From the NCBI GenBank assembly GCA_951804985.1, contig OX638133.1:50386170-50450169 (forward strand): a DNA stretch of 64,000 nucleotides, written 5' to 3'. Position 1 is the first letter of the stretch. Each line of letters starts with the position of its first letter. Shown piece after piece: positions 1 through 53,237 of the stretch. The stretch is from Dryomyza anilis. Taxonomy: Eukaryota; Arthropoda; Insecta; Diptera; Dryomyzidae. A program made the position numbers and the translations under genes. The notes beneath the pieces are model-generated. The model was not told the DNA's origin and searched no databases. It saw only the letters and a list, made by a program, of their open reading frames with translations.

Positions 1-395
1 CTGTCTCGTAAATTTGGGAGATGGAGGGGCACGATGAACCCCCTGCTACAGCAGCAGAAAGGATCATCGTAACAGGGTTGGTTGCGTGGATTGAGGCCTC
101 CAGAATCCTTGCCACATCTGCCGAAGCGGGTGGATTGCCACTTTTGTGTGTACCACCTGGAGTAGTTATATCTTTATGTTGATTCGCGGTGGTGTAGGGT
201 TTCTTTAGAGTCTGCCACCCCACCAATAAAAAAGACTATGGTAGTATTTAGTTCATTACTCATCACAAGCCTGTCTGAGAAGGGTGACCCTATCAGAAAC
301 TTTAAAAAGTTTCCTACAGCTTAGCCTTATTGAGTCATTGTAACTTAAGCCTCCACACCACGTCAAGGTAACCACCACGTGGGGGTGAAGAAGCA
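1..395. other. GC-richer unassigned segment
   Basis: This stretch is visibly richer in G and C than the rest of the window and has no reading frame I recognise. It ends abruptly where a copia-type reading frame starts near 396. A minus-strand frame is open from about 256 to beyond 395 but has no motif I know. It could be part of another transposon or the edge of a cut-up copia element. Confidence 0.3.
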
Positions 396-2139
396 AGTTT
401 ATGGCATAAACGAATGGGCCATATAAGTCACCAAAGCTACAATCAATTAGTGGAGATGTCGGAAGGACTACCAAAGTCAACTGAACAGAATATTTGCGAA
501 GTATGCATAAAAAGTAAACAATGTCGTGACTCTTTTTCTGGAAGTCGTGTACGTGCATCAAGACCATTGGAATATGTACACTCAGACATATGTGGACCTA
601 TTAATCCAGTTGCATTGGATGGCTCACGTTATTTTGTGTCATTTATAGATGACTATACTCATTTTGCTGTTATTCATCCAATGAAGAAGAAGTCAGAAGT
701 TTTTGAACATTTTAAAGATTTCGAGACGATTACTACAACACAAGTATAAAGGAAAAATATCAAAACTGACCATCGACCAAGGACGGGAATATAAGTCCAA
801 AGAGTTTCTTTCATTCTGCAAATAGAGGGGTATACAAATTCATGAAACAATGACTTACTCCCCACAACAAAATGGGGTAGCGGAGACGTTCAACCGAACT
901 CTTGTTGAGAAATGAGGGCAATCATGTTGGATTCAAGTATGCCGAAATTTCTTTGGAATGAAGCGTACATCATAAATCGAAGTCCAACGAAGGCTGTTCA
1001 TGTACATAAAACTCCGGCAGAATTGTGGATTAATAAGAAGGCAAATCTTATGAAACTAAAAATTTTCGGATGTCAAGTTTTCATTGGTTATCACCTCAGA
1101 AAAGAGGTAAATTGGATTCGAAAAGCAAAGCGTATATAATGGTACTGTCCAAATGGCTATCGTTTGTGGGATCTCGCAGAATATTGTGTTGGCGCGTGAC
1201 GTGAAGTTTAACGAATACTGTTATCCCTACAAGGAATTGAGAACTGAAGAAAATAACACTTTAGTTGTTAATCGTATCGATCTGCAAGGGGATGATCTGG
1301 AAGGTGCTGAGATCGTGCTTAACTGTGATCAAAATGAGTACGATCAAGATTAAGAATATTTATCGCAGTTGGAGTTGCTAAAGGATACTACTTCCATCAA
1401 CTAGATGTCCAGACAGCATTTCTTCATGGAGAATTAAATGAGAATATCTATTTAGAAGTACCGGATGGTATGCATTTAGATCATGGCAAAGTTTTGAAGT
1501 TAAGAAAGTCGCTTTATGGATTAAAGCAGAGTCCCGGTGTTGGAACGAAAAATTTAACAAACATTTGCTAACTCTGGGTTTTTTACGATCACAACATGAT
1601 TACTGTCTATACACCAAAGCAAGAGGTAACGTAATCATATTGTTGTTGCTGTATGTAGATGACATCATAATAACATCGAATGACGAAACTGAAATATTCA
1701 AAATAAAAATTGAATTTAAATCAGAATTCGAAATGTCAGATTGTGGAAAATTATGCTACTACCTTGGAATCAAAGTCGACTACAATCAAGAAGATGGCGT
1801 TATGATGTTGGATCAGACGAAGAGCATTGAAAAAATGTTTCAGAAGTTTGGAATGTCAGACTGTAACAGTTCTGTAACTCCAATGGAAAAGGGTATTCAA
1901 TTACAAAGAGAAGTTAAAGAGCAAACACAAAACCCATATAGAGAGTTGTTGGGAAGTCTGATGTATTTAATGGTAACTATTCGTCCTGATATTTCTGAGA
2001 GACTATATCAACATTGGAAAGATTAAGATCGAGTATATTTCTACTAAAAAACAAGTTGCTGATATTTATACTAAAGCATTGGATAATACTAATTTTGTTG
2101 CAATCCGAAATTATTTACAATTGTCAGATTGAGAGAGGG
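396..2139 (+). mobile_element. Degenerate Ty1/copia retrotransposon, internal region
   Basis: Frames on the plus strand read, in order: a GAG-pre-integrase zinc-binding segment (LWHKRMGHIS near 396-430, CEVCIKSKQC near 500), the start of an integrase core (HSDICGP near 580, FIDDYTH near 645), a later integrase piece (SPQQNGVAE near 855), reverse transcriptase (LYVDDIIITSN near 1650) and the end of RNase H (STKKQVADIYTKAL near 2040-2085). Stops and frameshifts break every domain. A deletion near 2010-2025 removes most of RNase H, and gag and protease are missing upstream. The element is a relic that cannot make a full polyprotein. The copia assignment rests on this domain order (integrase before RT) and is secure. 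Confidence 0.92.
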
Positions 2140-2290
2140 TGTTGAATTATTACTGTTTTTTATTTTTTTGTACTTTGCATTTTATATATTTATTTAAATG
2201 AAATTTGTAAAAGTAGTTTCAAACTATTCTGAAATTATTTTTTCGCTTCTGCCAAAACGTTTAAATAAATCACATCTTTCCTCATAAAAA
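2131..2290 (+). repeat. Polypurine tract and start of copia 3' LTR
   Basis: GAGAGAGGG at 2131-2139 follows the RNase H stop codon and is a typical polypurine tract. TGTTGAATTATT from 2140 looks like the start of the LTR. The 3' end of the LTR is not clear, because no second LTR is in the window to compare; about 2285-2315 is a guess. Confidence 0.6.
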
Positions 2291-2324
2291 ATTAATATTG
2301 CGTATTGTCATCACTCAATATCTA

Positions 2325-3290
2325 AGAAAATAAAAAGAATAGAATTAAAGTATGTAGCTCTTTTAGTTTTCTTCTTAAGTTGTTTTACGTGTACAAGTGG
2401 ACGGACGCACATTATATAAAATATGTCAATTTCAAATAATGTGTGGGCATACCCGATAAAAGAAAAAGAACATATTTTATACTTACATATGTATTCACTA
2501 AAAATGTAAAGTTTTAAGTATATAGTTCTTTTAATTTTCTTTTGAACGTGTTTTCCGTATCATTCGGACGGACATTATGTGAAATTGATGCATATTGAGG
2601 GTACCCGTTAAAAAATGAAACCATTTTAACATATTTTATACTTATATATGTATTTACTAAAAATACAATGTTTTAAGTATAGACCTCTTTTAGTTTTCTT
2701 CTTAGCGTGTTCTACGTGCACAAGCGGCTACCATAACAGTATTTTATACTTACATATGTATTCACTAAAAATGTAAAGTTTTTTAAAGTTCTTTTAATTT
2801 TCTTTTGAACGTGTTTTCCGTATCATTCGGACGGACGGACATTATGTGAAATTGATGCATAGTGAGGGTACCCGTTAAAAAATGAAACCATTTTAACATA
2901 TTGTATACTTATATATGTATTTACTAAAAATACAATGTTTTAAGTATAGACTCTTTTAGTTTTCTTTTTAACGTGTTTTACGTGCAAAAGCGGCTACCAT
3001 ATAACAGTATTTTATACTTACATATGTATTCACTAAAAATGTAAAGTTTTTTAAAGTTCTTTTAATTTTCTTTTGAACGTGTTTTCCGTATCCTTCGGAC
3101 GTACGGACATTATGTGAAATTGATGCATAGTGAGGGTACCCGTTAAAAAATGAAACCATTTTAACATATTGTATACTTATATATATATTTACTAAAAATA
3201 CAATGTTTTAAGTATATACCTCTTTTAGTTTTCTTCTTAACGTGTTTTACGTGTACTAGCGTGTTTTACGTGTACCATATAACAGTCGCT
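2325..3290. repeat. 267-bp tandem satellite built from two diverged half-units
   Basis: ACTTACATATGTATTCAC occurs at 2481, 2748 and 3016, spacing 267 and 268. Each 267-bp unit holds two related halves of about 133 bp. One contains CTTTTGAACGTGTTTTCCG, the other CTTCTTAACGTGTTTTACG. About three and a half units are present, with a short terminal duplication of the GTGTTTTACGTGTAC segment near 3240-3275. There is no coding content. Confidence 0.85.
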
Positions 3291-4629
3291 TAGACGTTCC
3301 AGGTTAAGACACTTCAGACAAGCCAATAGTCAAAACTCCTGCATGAAAAAGTGCTTTAATATATTTGCCTAAATTTAAAAATTGTATATTACATCTTAAC
3401 TACTTTTCATTTTTTAACAAGAACCGCTTCATATTTCTGATCGAGTTATAACATTTCTCTCAAAATGCGTTAAAAAATCATTTTTTTAACATCATTAAGA
3501 ACCATTTCGATTTCTTCGTTAGTCAAATTCTCATAATTGTCTTTAAAAAAAAATTTCAATTTATTCACATCGTAACTTTTTTATCAACTCTTCACTTAAA
3601 ATTTGGTGGGTAATTATAAATGAATTATTTTTTATTTAATGTAATTATGAATTCAGATCAGATCTCACAGGCCTCAACTTATAAATATTATGATTTATTT
3701 TTTAAAAAAATTAATAAAAACAAAACTAATTAGTTGACACTGGTTTTTTCCTATTCCTTTTGTTATTCTTTAAACACTTTTTGTACAAAAAAACCATAGA
3801 ATTTTTAGGAGCATATTTTACTATAAGAATTTCTAAGAAACTCAAATCCGTTAAGATGTGCCTGAAACTATGCAATCCTTTTCGGGGTCAATAAAATGCT
3901 CTAAAATTTTGGTGGGTTAAGACACAAAAGTGGTAACAAATATCGGGGTCGCAAGTGCATTTTGCAGAAATATAAAGTAGATATTCTACACTTTATTTAG
4001 ATACCAATTAGCATGGACAGGTAAGGATAGCTAACAAAGATTTATTCTACTAAAGTTTGAGAATTTTTTGTTTTTAACTGTTAAAATAAATTGGCATTTT
4101 ATAAATATTTACAAATAATTTTAAAATTATTTTCTTTTAATAAGAAAGTACAAGGGTCACTTTTATCATTTACGAAAAAAAAACAATTTAATAAGATGAA
4201 GGTATTTCAAGAAAACGTTATTCATTTTTTAATTTTTTCATCAATTTTTACAACTCGAGTTGTATGCAATTTTGACGATTTAAAAAAAAAAAACTAAACG
4301 TTATATTTTTAAACAACGTATTAATTATATTTAAAGTTTTTGCTACAAAATAGTTTGTTCAGATTTTGAAAACATATATCTCAAAAGGGGATGTTTTTTT
4401 CAAAAATAAACCACTGTGCGACGTTTCATAAACCAGCCTTGACCTTGGATTATATGCAAGTTGGCCAATAATGGGTTTCTTGTTGTATTTATGTTATTAT
4501 TTAAATGATTTTTATTCATGAATATTATTTGTATTATAATTTCCCATTTCTGTTTACATTATTATAATTTGAATAAAAATATTAATATCCAATGAAAAAT
4601 AGCAATTTTCTTTCTTAGTCCCAATTTCA
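3291..4629. other. AT-rich spacer, nothing recognised
   Basis: The stretch is AT-rich with homopolymer runs. A CACTGTGCGACGTTT segment near 4422 resembles the inverse of a segment near 12239-12253 and could be one end of a small DNA transposon. No gene or complete element is visible. Confidence 0.5.
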
Positions 4630-5015
4630 TTTCTTTCAAATTTCTTAATTTGAAATGCAAAAATCTCAATTTTATTTTGAATTTTCTCAATTTCAATTGG
4701 ACAAATCTCAATTTCATTTGAAATTTGCTCAATTTCAAATGGAAAATCTTAATTTCACTGGAAATTTCTCAATTTCATTTGGAAATTTCTTAATATCAAA
4801 TGGAAAATCTGAATTTTATTTGTAATTTTCTCAATTTGAAATGGAAAATCTCAATTTCATTTGGTATTTTTTCAATTTTATATGGAAAATCTCAATTTCA
4901 TTTGGAATATCCACATTTTCAAATGAAAAATCTCAATTTCATTAGGAATTTTCTCAATTTTAAATGTAAAATCTCAATTTCACTTGGAATTTTCTCAATG
5001 TCAGTTGGAAATGGT
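4630..5015. repeat. Short-period minisatellite (AAATCTCAATTTCATTTGG)
   Basis: About ten diverged copies of a roughly 38-bp unit alternate AAATCTCAATTTCATTTGG and AATTTTCTCAATTTCAAATGG. A related, more diverged block lies at 23690-23890 inside an intron of the Unc-89 gene. The open frame across it is a product of the repeat. Confidence 0.8.
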
Positions 5016-5797
5016 GTAGATTCATAACTTTGTTTTTGCAAATAACTCTTTAAGTCTTCAGAAATACAAATTCACGCTTACGATTTTTGATTTCAATTTT
5101 CTTTTGTGGTGCTCCTTTTAATTAATATCATTTTTTTGTCTATCAATTATTCATAGAAATTTCAACAAAACCTTAAACCAGTAGAATTCAGCTTTGCATA
5201 AATGTAATTCTTTCCATGTATTTGCCTCAGTATCATACAACAGAGTCTAATGAAGATCACCTACTAAATATTCATTCTTTTAAAATAAAATACTTTCATG
5301 CTTTTATATAAAAAAAGTACATTTTTCAATCGAATTTGTTAATTTCGCTTTAAGCTGAGGACGTGCAAAAACAAAGTAAGAGATTATAGATCAAATCAAT
5401 TATAGATCAAGTCTGATATAAGATATGTACTTTTATTTTGTTAAGAAAATCATAGATATTATGAAACAAACAATAGGTACATCTTAAAATTAATATTTTT
5501 TGCGTGTGCCTGGTCATAACTTTGGTTAGATCAATCCAAATTTCATGTGGTTTATATTAGCTGAAGTATTCTCAATGGAATTCAAAAGAAATGTGGTTGA
5601 AAACTGAAATTTGTAAAAAATTATAGAACAAACTATGTGAGAAACCTCGAGAATTGACATATATTACGTAATAACTCAAAAACTTGAGGAAATCTGAAAA
5701 ACTGAGTATGAGGTAGTGATTAGAATCGTGACGTAGGTTTGTCATTACTGACGAGAGTAGCGTCGTATAGGAAAATGTTTTCTATGAAAAAGATGTT
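5016..5797. other. AT-rich spacer, nothing recognised
   Basis: No coding frame, long inverted repeat or known repeat end was seen here. Confidence 0.5.
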
Positions 5798-5901
5798 GGC
5801 AGTCGCTGGGGATCGAACCACGGACCTTTCGGCTCGTAGTCGAACGCACCAGCGACTTTTCGCTCGGAGTCCAACGCACTAACCAGACAAGCTACCGACG
5901 C
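5798..5901 (-). repeat. tRNA-derived repeat with duplicated anticodon-arm region
   Basis: Read on the minus strand, an A-box-like D-arm (GGTAGCTTGTCTGGTTAGTGC) and a good B box (GGTTCGATCCC) are present. The middle is too long for a tRNA. A GCGTTSGACTMCGAGC segment occurs twice in tandem, as if the anticodon arm had been duplicated. This is a tRNA pseudogene or the head of a SINE, not a working tRNA. Confidence 0.6.
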
Positions 5902-6108
5902 TACAATAATACAAAATTTTCACTGAAATTACAACAAACATTGCTAATTTACGTTTCCCACTTTACCCCAGAAAATGATTCTTACTTTACCCCAATATCA
6001 CAATTTAAAAAACAATGTAAAATTATTTGCAAAACCAGTTTGTATTTCAAATATTCGATCATTTAAAACACCAGCAAGGACCTATTCTCGTTTGATGAGA
6101 AATATAAC

Positions 6109-6640
6109 CAGTTGGGAAGGTTAGATCACATGGTAAATTTTAAAGTAGGTGTAATTATGATAGTTAGGATTATCAAATTTATAGTCGGTCTAAGCCGACT
6201 ATAAATACCCTACACATATGTGTGGTTACCATTCAAAGCGATATATATCCCCACCAGGGTATACGAATCCTGAAAATAACTACAAACATTCAATCGCTGA
6301 AGAATTTCCATTCCATATTATCATGTATTTGAGCATGATATCAATATATATTTGACCAAAAAAAGTTTACCTAAGCACGTATAGATAAAAATTGATCTTT
6401 ATATGTACATTTTATATGAGGTATTTGAACATAAGTGGTCGGATCATAGGTCACAATGGACCGATCTTGCCAATTTCGCACATACAGCGTAGGTATATTA
6501 GTAAACTAAATTATAAGTTTTATTTATCTAGCTCTTCAATTTTAAAAGTAGTAGGGATTTCAACAGACAGACGGACAGACAGACGGACAGACGGACATCG
6601 CTAAATCGACTCAGGAGGTCATGCTGATCAAGAATATAAA
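6109..6640 (+). repeat. Interspersed repeat family A, copy 1
   Basis: It starts AACCAGTTGGGAAGGTTAG, continues through GTCGGTCTAAGCCGACTATA, and runs into the CAGACAGACGGACAGACG stretch and the GATCAAGAATATA motif common in fly repeats. The same start is at 47661 and 49069 on the plus strand and, inverted, near 10930. The copy ends where the 92-bp tandem repeat begins. The 70-codon frame inside it is not convincing as a gene. Confidence 0.8.
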
Positions 6641-6650
6641 AAAAAATTTT

Positions 6651-7041
6651 GCGCCTCTATAGAAGGGCGCAAAATATAGAAAAAGGCGCAAAATTTTCAA
6701 AAAAGCAAAAAATTGCAAATGCGTCTAATTTACAAAATTTTTGCGCTTCTATAGAAGGGCGCAAAATATAGAAAAATGCGCAAAATGTTCAAAAAAGCAT
6801 AAAATTGCAAATGCGCCTTATTTACAAAATATTTGAGCCTCTATAGAAGGGCGCAAAATATAGAGAAAGGCTCAAAATTTTCAAAAAAGCATAAAATTGC
6901 AAATGCGCCTAATTTACAAAATTTTGGCGCCTCTACAGAAGGGCGCAAAATAAATTTTTGGGCGCATTTTAGAAGAAATTGGAAAAAAGGCGCAAAAAAA
7001 TCAATCGCCCCCCCCAAATCATACTTCTGGATCCGCCCCTG
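6651..7041. repeat. 92-bp tandem repeat ending in a hAT-like terminus
   Basis: GCGCCTCTATAGAAGGGCGC or close variants start at 6651, 6743, 6835 and 6927, an exact 92-bp period over four units. The block ends at 7027-7041 with CTGGATCCGCCCCTG, whose complement CAGGGGCGGATCCAG resembles hAT-type terminal sequences. The opposite terminus was not found. It may be a truncated non-autonomous element with internal tandem repeats. Confidence 0.7.
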
Positions 7042-7079
7042 ACCGTAAGCGAAATCGAAAACGTTTTTCCTTTAGGTTT

Positions 7080-7240
7080 CAATCCTTGATCATAATAAAA
7101 AATGATCATAATATGGTCAATATTTACGTAGGACCATAGTAAGGTAGTATGAAATTGCAATACGGTCACTGAGGACCATATTATGGTTGTAAAAACATCG
7201 TACTATGGCCACTGAGGACCATATTATGGTACGCAACAGT
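7080..7240. repeat. Interspersed repeat family B fragment
   Basis: The block repeats CACTGAGGACCATATTATGG twice and carries GATCATAATATGGTCAATA. Related sequence is at 18100-18600 and 8150-8260. It has no coding content. Confidence 0.55.
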
Positions 7241-7597
7241 AATGTCAATTTCAAATTAGTATCTGTTACATTTTTTGAATTTTTAATGATTGAAATATAG
7301 GGGCATATTCCAACTTTTGATCGAATTTCCTATGAACATTTCAAAACAAACGTTTTTACATTTAGATTCGATTTCGCAGTACAATAAATATTTTTTGAAA
7401 TGAATTTTAACAGCATGCTTTGACTTCAACGCTTTCAATTCGTTTGGTAAATAATAAATTCAAAATCGTTTGTTTAAAATTTTGCAGTTAAAACGGATTC
7501 GATCGAAAAGTGGAACATATCACTATATTCAAATCATGTGAAAGATCATAATTTGGCTTCTAATAAACACAATCTTTTAAATACTATTCTATCAGCC

Positions 7598-7723
7598 TAA
7601 CCAATAAACGAAATAATGTCGACTTTAAAGAAAGTATCAGCTTTTTGACAAATAAATATTAGAGAAAATTGTCGGAAAAGCTGATACTATCTTTATAGCC
7701 GACTTTATTTCGTTTATTGGTTA
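7598..7723. mobile_element. 126-bp palindromic MITE
   Basis: The left arm TAACCAATAAACGAAATAA is mirrored by TTATTTCGTTTATTGGTTA at the right. The inner halves also pair (AAGTATCAGCTTTT against AAAAGCTGATACT). A diverged relative lies in the Unc-89 intron at about 23001-23095. Superfamily is not assignable from the ends alone. Confidence 0.75.
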
Positions 7724-8497
7724 GTCTATATATCTGTATAAATTTCTTTAATAATTTTTGAATATATCTGCTGTTATGTTTTTAAATAAAGGTTTAAAAG
7801 AAAATCCGACATTTTTATTTGGAACTATAGACTTTTGAAATATTTATTTAAGCTAAGTTTAAACTTTCACTGAAAAACTGGACCTTAATTAATAAATATA
7901 GCACCACTTGGTAATAAAAAATAATTTTTCTCAATATATAATGGCTGATAAATGTCATTCGAAAATTATAGAAATCAAGAAATAAAAAAACATATTAAAT
8001 GAATAACATATTGCGTAATATTTGTTCTATGGATTATTTCTAACACTATTTATTCTCAGCGTATTTAAATCACATTTGTGCGGGGAATTTTATAGTCAAT
8101 TGGGGAATTTTGCAAAGAATATCGAGGAAAATGAAAATATTAGTTGGCATCACTGCTACGCAATATTGTCACTAATTATCATATTAGACAAATTACACTC
8201 CCAATCATACCCTTCATATATGATCACCACAAACATGTTTTTTCTCTGCGTGCAGACATTTAAGTGCTTGTCATTCCTTTGTGTCGTCAGAATGATGATG
8301 CTTAGTGGTGATTCCATTTTATCATCAGGAAAATATTTTTGTTATTTATTTTGTTACTGCTTAATTTATTTATATGTATATTTTTCTTGTAGCTGTGGGT
8401 AACACAATTTAGTTGTATACACTATACAAATAAATAGTGTTCATATTTTTAATTGTTGTAATTGTTGTATTCATATAATTTTCCGAATCATTAAAGA
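7724..8497. other. AT-rich spacer with family-B-like segment
   Basis: At 8150-8260 the text resembles 18484-18595 (TTAGACAAATTA, then ATGATYACCAYAA and TTTTTTCTCTGCGTG). A 126-codon frame at 8022-8402 is made of hydrophobic AT-rich codons across this repeat and is not accepted as a gene. Confidence 0.5.
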
Positions 8498-10943
8498 GTT
8501 GTTATACCCTACACCTTGAGGTACATGGTATATTAAGTTTTTGCAGATATTGTAACGCCCTTAGGAGGCGTGGCCGGTATGGAAAAGTATATATCGTCAC
8601 TATCATGCCAAAGGGGCGAATGTGCAATTTTTGACATTTGCGTTTTTTTTTAATTTTTGAATGTAGTTTTTCTTCAAGTATACTGTGCCAAAATCGCGTG
8701 TCGTTTTGTTGAATATTTCTAGCCACAAAAGTCAAAACCAAAAGGGCGAATTTGAAAAATTGAAAATCTTGTCATGCCAAAAGGGCGAATCTTTTCTTTT
8801 TCGCCATAACTTTTTATTGATACGAGATAAATTAGTAGTGTGAAGGCATTTATTGTTTGTTTTTAAAGCACCTATCGATCTGCATCATTATTTAAAAACA
8901 TTAATTTACCATTTGTTATTTGCAGGAAAAAATGTTTGGCAAAATTAAATAATGATGCAGATCGATAGGTGCTTTAAAAACAAACAATTAATACCTCCAC
9001 ATTACTATTTTATCTTGTACCAATAAAAACTTATAGCAAAAAAACGAAGAAATTGGAAAAATTAAAAATCTTGTCATGCCAAAAGGGCGAATCTTTCCTT
9101 TTTCGCCATAACTATTTAATGGTACGAGATAAAATAGTGGTATAAAGGCATTTATTATTTGTTTTTAAAGCACCTTTCTGCATCATTATTTAAATATATT
9201 TGCCAAACATTTTTTCCTGCAAATAACAAATGGCAAATTAATGTTTGACAAAATATTTTTAATTAATGATGCTTTAAAAACAAACAATAAATTCTTTTAC
9301 ACCACTATTTTATCTCGTAGCAATAAATATTTATGGCGATAAATAAAAGATTCGCCCTTTTGGCATGACAGGATTTTCAATTTTTTGAATTTTTGTTATT
9401 TGCAAGAAAATATTTTTAATTAATGATGCAGATCGATAGGTGCTTTAAAAACAAACAATAAATGCCTTACACCACTATTTTATCTCATACCAATAAATAG
9501 TTATGGCGATAAATAAAAGATTCGCCCTTTTGGCATGACAGGATTTTCAATTTTTTGAATTTTTGTTATTTGCAAGAAAATATTTTTAATTAATGATGCA
9601 GATCGATAGGTGCTTTAAAAACAAAGAATATATGCCTTTACACCACTATTTTATCTCGTACCAATAAATAGTTATGGCGAAAAAGGAAAGATTCGCCCTT
9701 TTGGCATGACAAGATTTTAAAGTTTTCCAATTTCTTCGTTTTTTTGCTATAACTTTTTATTTGTGCAAGATAAAATAGTAGTTTAAAGGTATTAATTGTC
9801 TGTTTTTAAAGCACCTATCGATTGGCATCATTATTTAAATTTGCCAAAAAAAATTTCCTGCAAATAACAAATGGCAAATTAATGTTTGGAAAAATATAAT
9901 GATGCCAATAGATAGGTGCTTTAAAAACAAACAATTAATTCCTTCACATCACTATTTTATTTTGAGCGAATAAAAAGTTATAGCATAAAAAACAAAAATG
10001 TTTGCGTTTTGGTCAGGATATAGCCTCACAAAATTCGTATTTATAATTCAGTAAGTTGTCCAAATCCAAAGATATTTTATATACGTTATAATAATTCATG
10101 AATAAACCAAAATAACAGAAAAAATTGAAAAAAAACTATTTTTTTTTCTTATTTTTAAAGCACTTCAAAATTAAAAATTTGATTTCTCAACATTTTTAAA
10201 AATGCACATTCGCCCCTTTGGCATGACAGTGACGGTATATTCTTGATCAGCATCACTACCCGAGTCCGTTTAGCTATGTCCGTCTGTCTGTCTGTCTTGC
10301 TGTCCGAATACGAGAAAACTTGAGAAATACTGGTCAGAATGCGATGAAATTTGGTCAAAATATATTTTAGCCAAAAGTAGGAACTTAGTTTGAAAATGAG
10401 CGAAATCGGTCAATGGACACGCTCACCTCCCATACAAGTCTCTTTTATATAACTCGTTAGGAATCAATAACTCGAAAACTGTTCAAGATATACTTATCAA
10501 ATTTAAAACGTATTGTTAGAATTCACCTAAAAATAAGTGGTCAAAAATGGGCGTGATCCGCCCACATTTTTTTTACATTATTTTCCGGGTTGTCATAGTG
10601 AAAATTTTAGCCGTAAATTATTATAATCAAATCTATGAAATATTTACCTTACAAAATTTTAAATATACACGTGGTCCGCCCACTTTTATGTTTCTAAATT
10701 TTTTTTATTAGTTATTTTATACTTTTATATCAATATGGGGATATAAGGCGTACATTTCTGATATGTGAATAATATTCTGAGGGTGATGAGGTTCAGCATA
10801 ATTAAGAACTTTAAAATCAAGGTATACAATTAAATATCCCCACCAAAGATGTGGGGTATTCTATATTCGGGTCCGACCTACTATAAAAGTCCGTCCCATG
10901 TGACTAAACTTACCCATGTGACCTAACTTTCCCTACTTGTTTT
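8498..10943 (-). repeat. Interspersed repeat family A, copy 2 (inverted, split by an insertion)
   Basis: The inverted copy starts TTATACCCTACACCTTG at 8498 and ends near 10930 with CATGTGACCTAACTTTCCC. The same joined text at 48268-48366, read inverted, runs uninterrupted through GGTATGGAAAAGTATATATA. Here that point is broken at 8594/10235 by the foldback element. Confidence 0.75.
8595..10234. mobile_element. 1.64-kb foldback DNA element with terminal and internal inverted repeats
   Basis: The termini CGTCACTATCATGCCAAAGG at 8595 and, complemented, CGTCACTGTCATGCCAAAGG at 10234 match over about 32 bp with one change. Inside, a motif of about 130 bp (CATGCCAAAAGGGCGAATC through TTTTAAAGCACCTATCGATC) recurs in both orientations at least seven times, so the element can fold on itself in many registers. 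The flanks GTATATAT and GTATATTC may be a worn 8-bp target duplication. No transposase is present. The inverted ends and the clean insertion into family A support a mobile element; the superfamily is unknown. Confidence 0.8.
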
Positions 10944-11457
10944 TGTTATAAAAAATAAAAAAATATTTTTTTTTTTGATTAAGTATCACAAAAAAAGTAA
11001 AATAAATACAGATTATTGTAAAATTGAAAGCATTTGTAGTAATTTATCTATGTATTTCACGGCGTATAAATAAGGACAAATTTTAGATTTTTTAATAGAA
11101 GTGTTTTTAAAAACATCTACATTAGTTTAGTAAAAATAAATAAATGTAAATCGTATACACATTTGTATTTATTTTAAAAACATTTTTATTTATTTTATGC
11201 AGTATTTTTCGGAGCAGGCGTGTAGGGTTTAAGCTACTACTACATTTTTGATCCACAGACACTAGAGAACTTGTAAATCAAAAAATATTTAAATACTAAT
11301 ATATAAGTATTTTTTTTTTTTTGAAAAAAAAAAATGAACTGAAAAAATGTAGTAAATTAACTACTTCTAAAACAGTTTTCTCATAGTGAATAAATTAACA
11401 AACTGAGAAGGTATCAGTAATAAATTTCAAATTTCGAAAAATCAATTTGATACTAAA
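10944..11457. other. AT-rich DNA downstream of the Unc-89 gene
   Basis: No coding frame or repeat end was recognised. Homopolymer T and A runs occur at 10960-10978 and 11310-11335. It presumably includes the start of the intergenic region beyond the gene's 3' end. Confidence 0.5.
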
Positions 11458-11463
11458 TTTATT
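11458..11463 (-). promoter_or_regulatory. Candidate polyadenylation signal of the Unc-89 gene
   Basis: AATAAA on the minus strand lies 60 nt past the stop codon at 11523. The hexamer is common in AT-rich DNA, so the assignment rests on position only. Confidence 0.4.
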
Positions 11464-11522
11464 AACAAAAATAAATATATAACAAATTTCCATATTGACC
11501 AAATGGTCAGTTAAAGCTTATT

Positions 11523-53237
<41,715 letters not shown>

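Noticed and set aside
8022..8402. 126-codon hydrophobic frame
   Set aside because: It crosses family-B-like repeat sequence, has no known motif and is composed of AT-rich chance codons.
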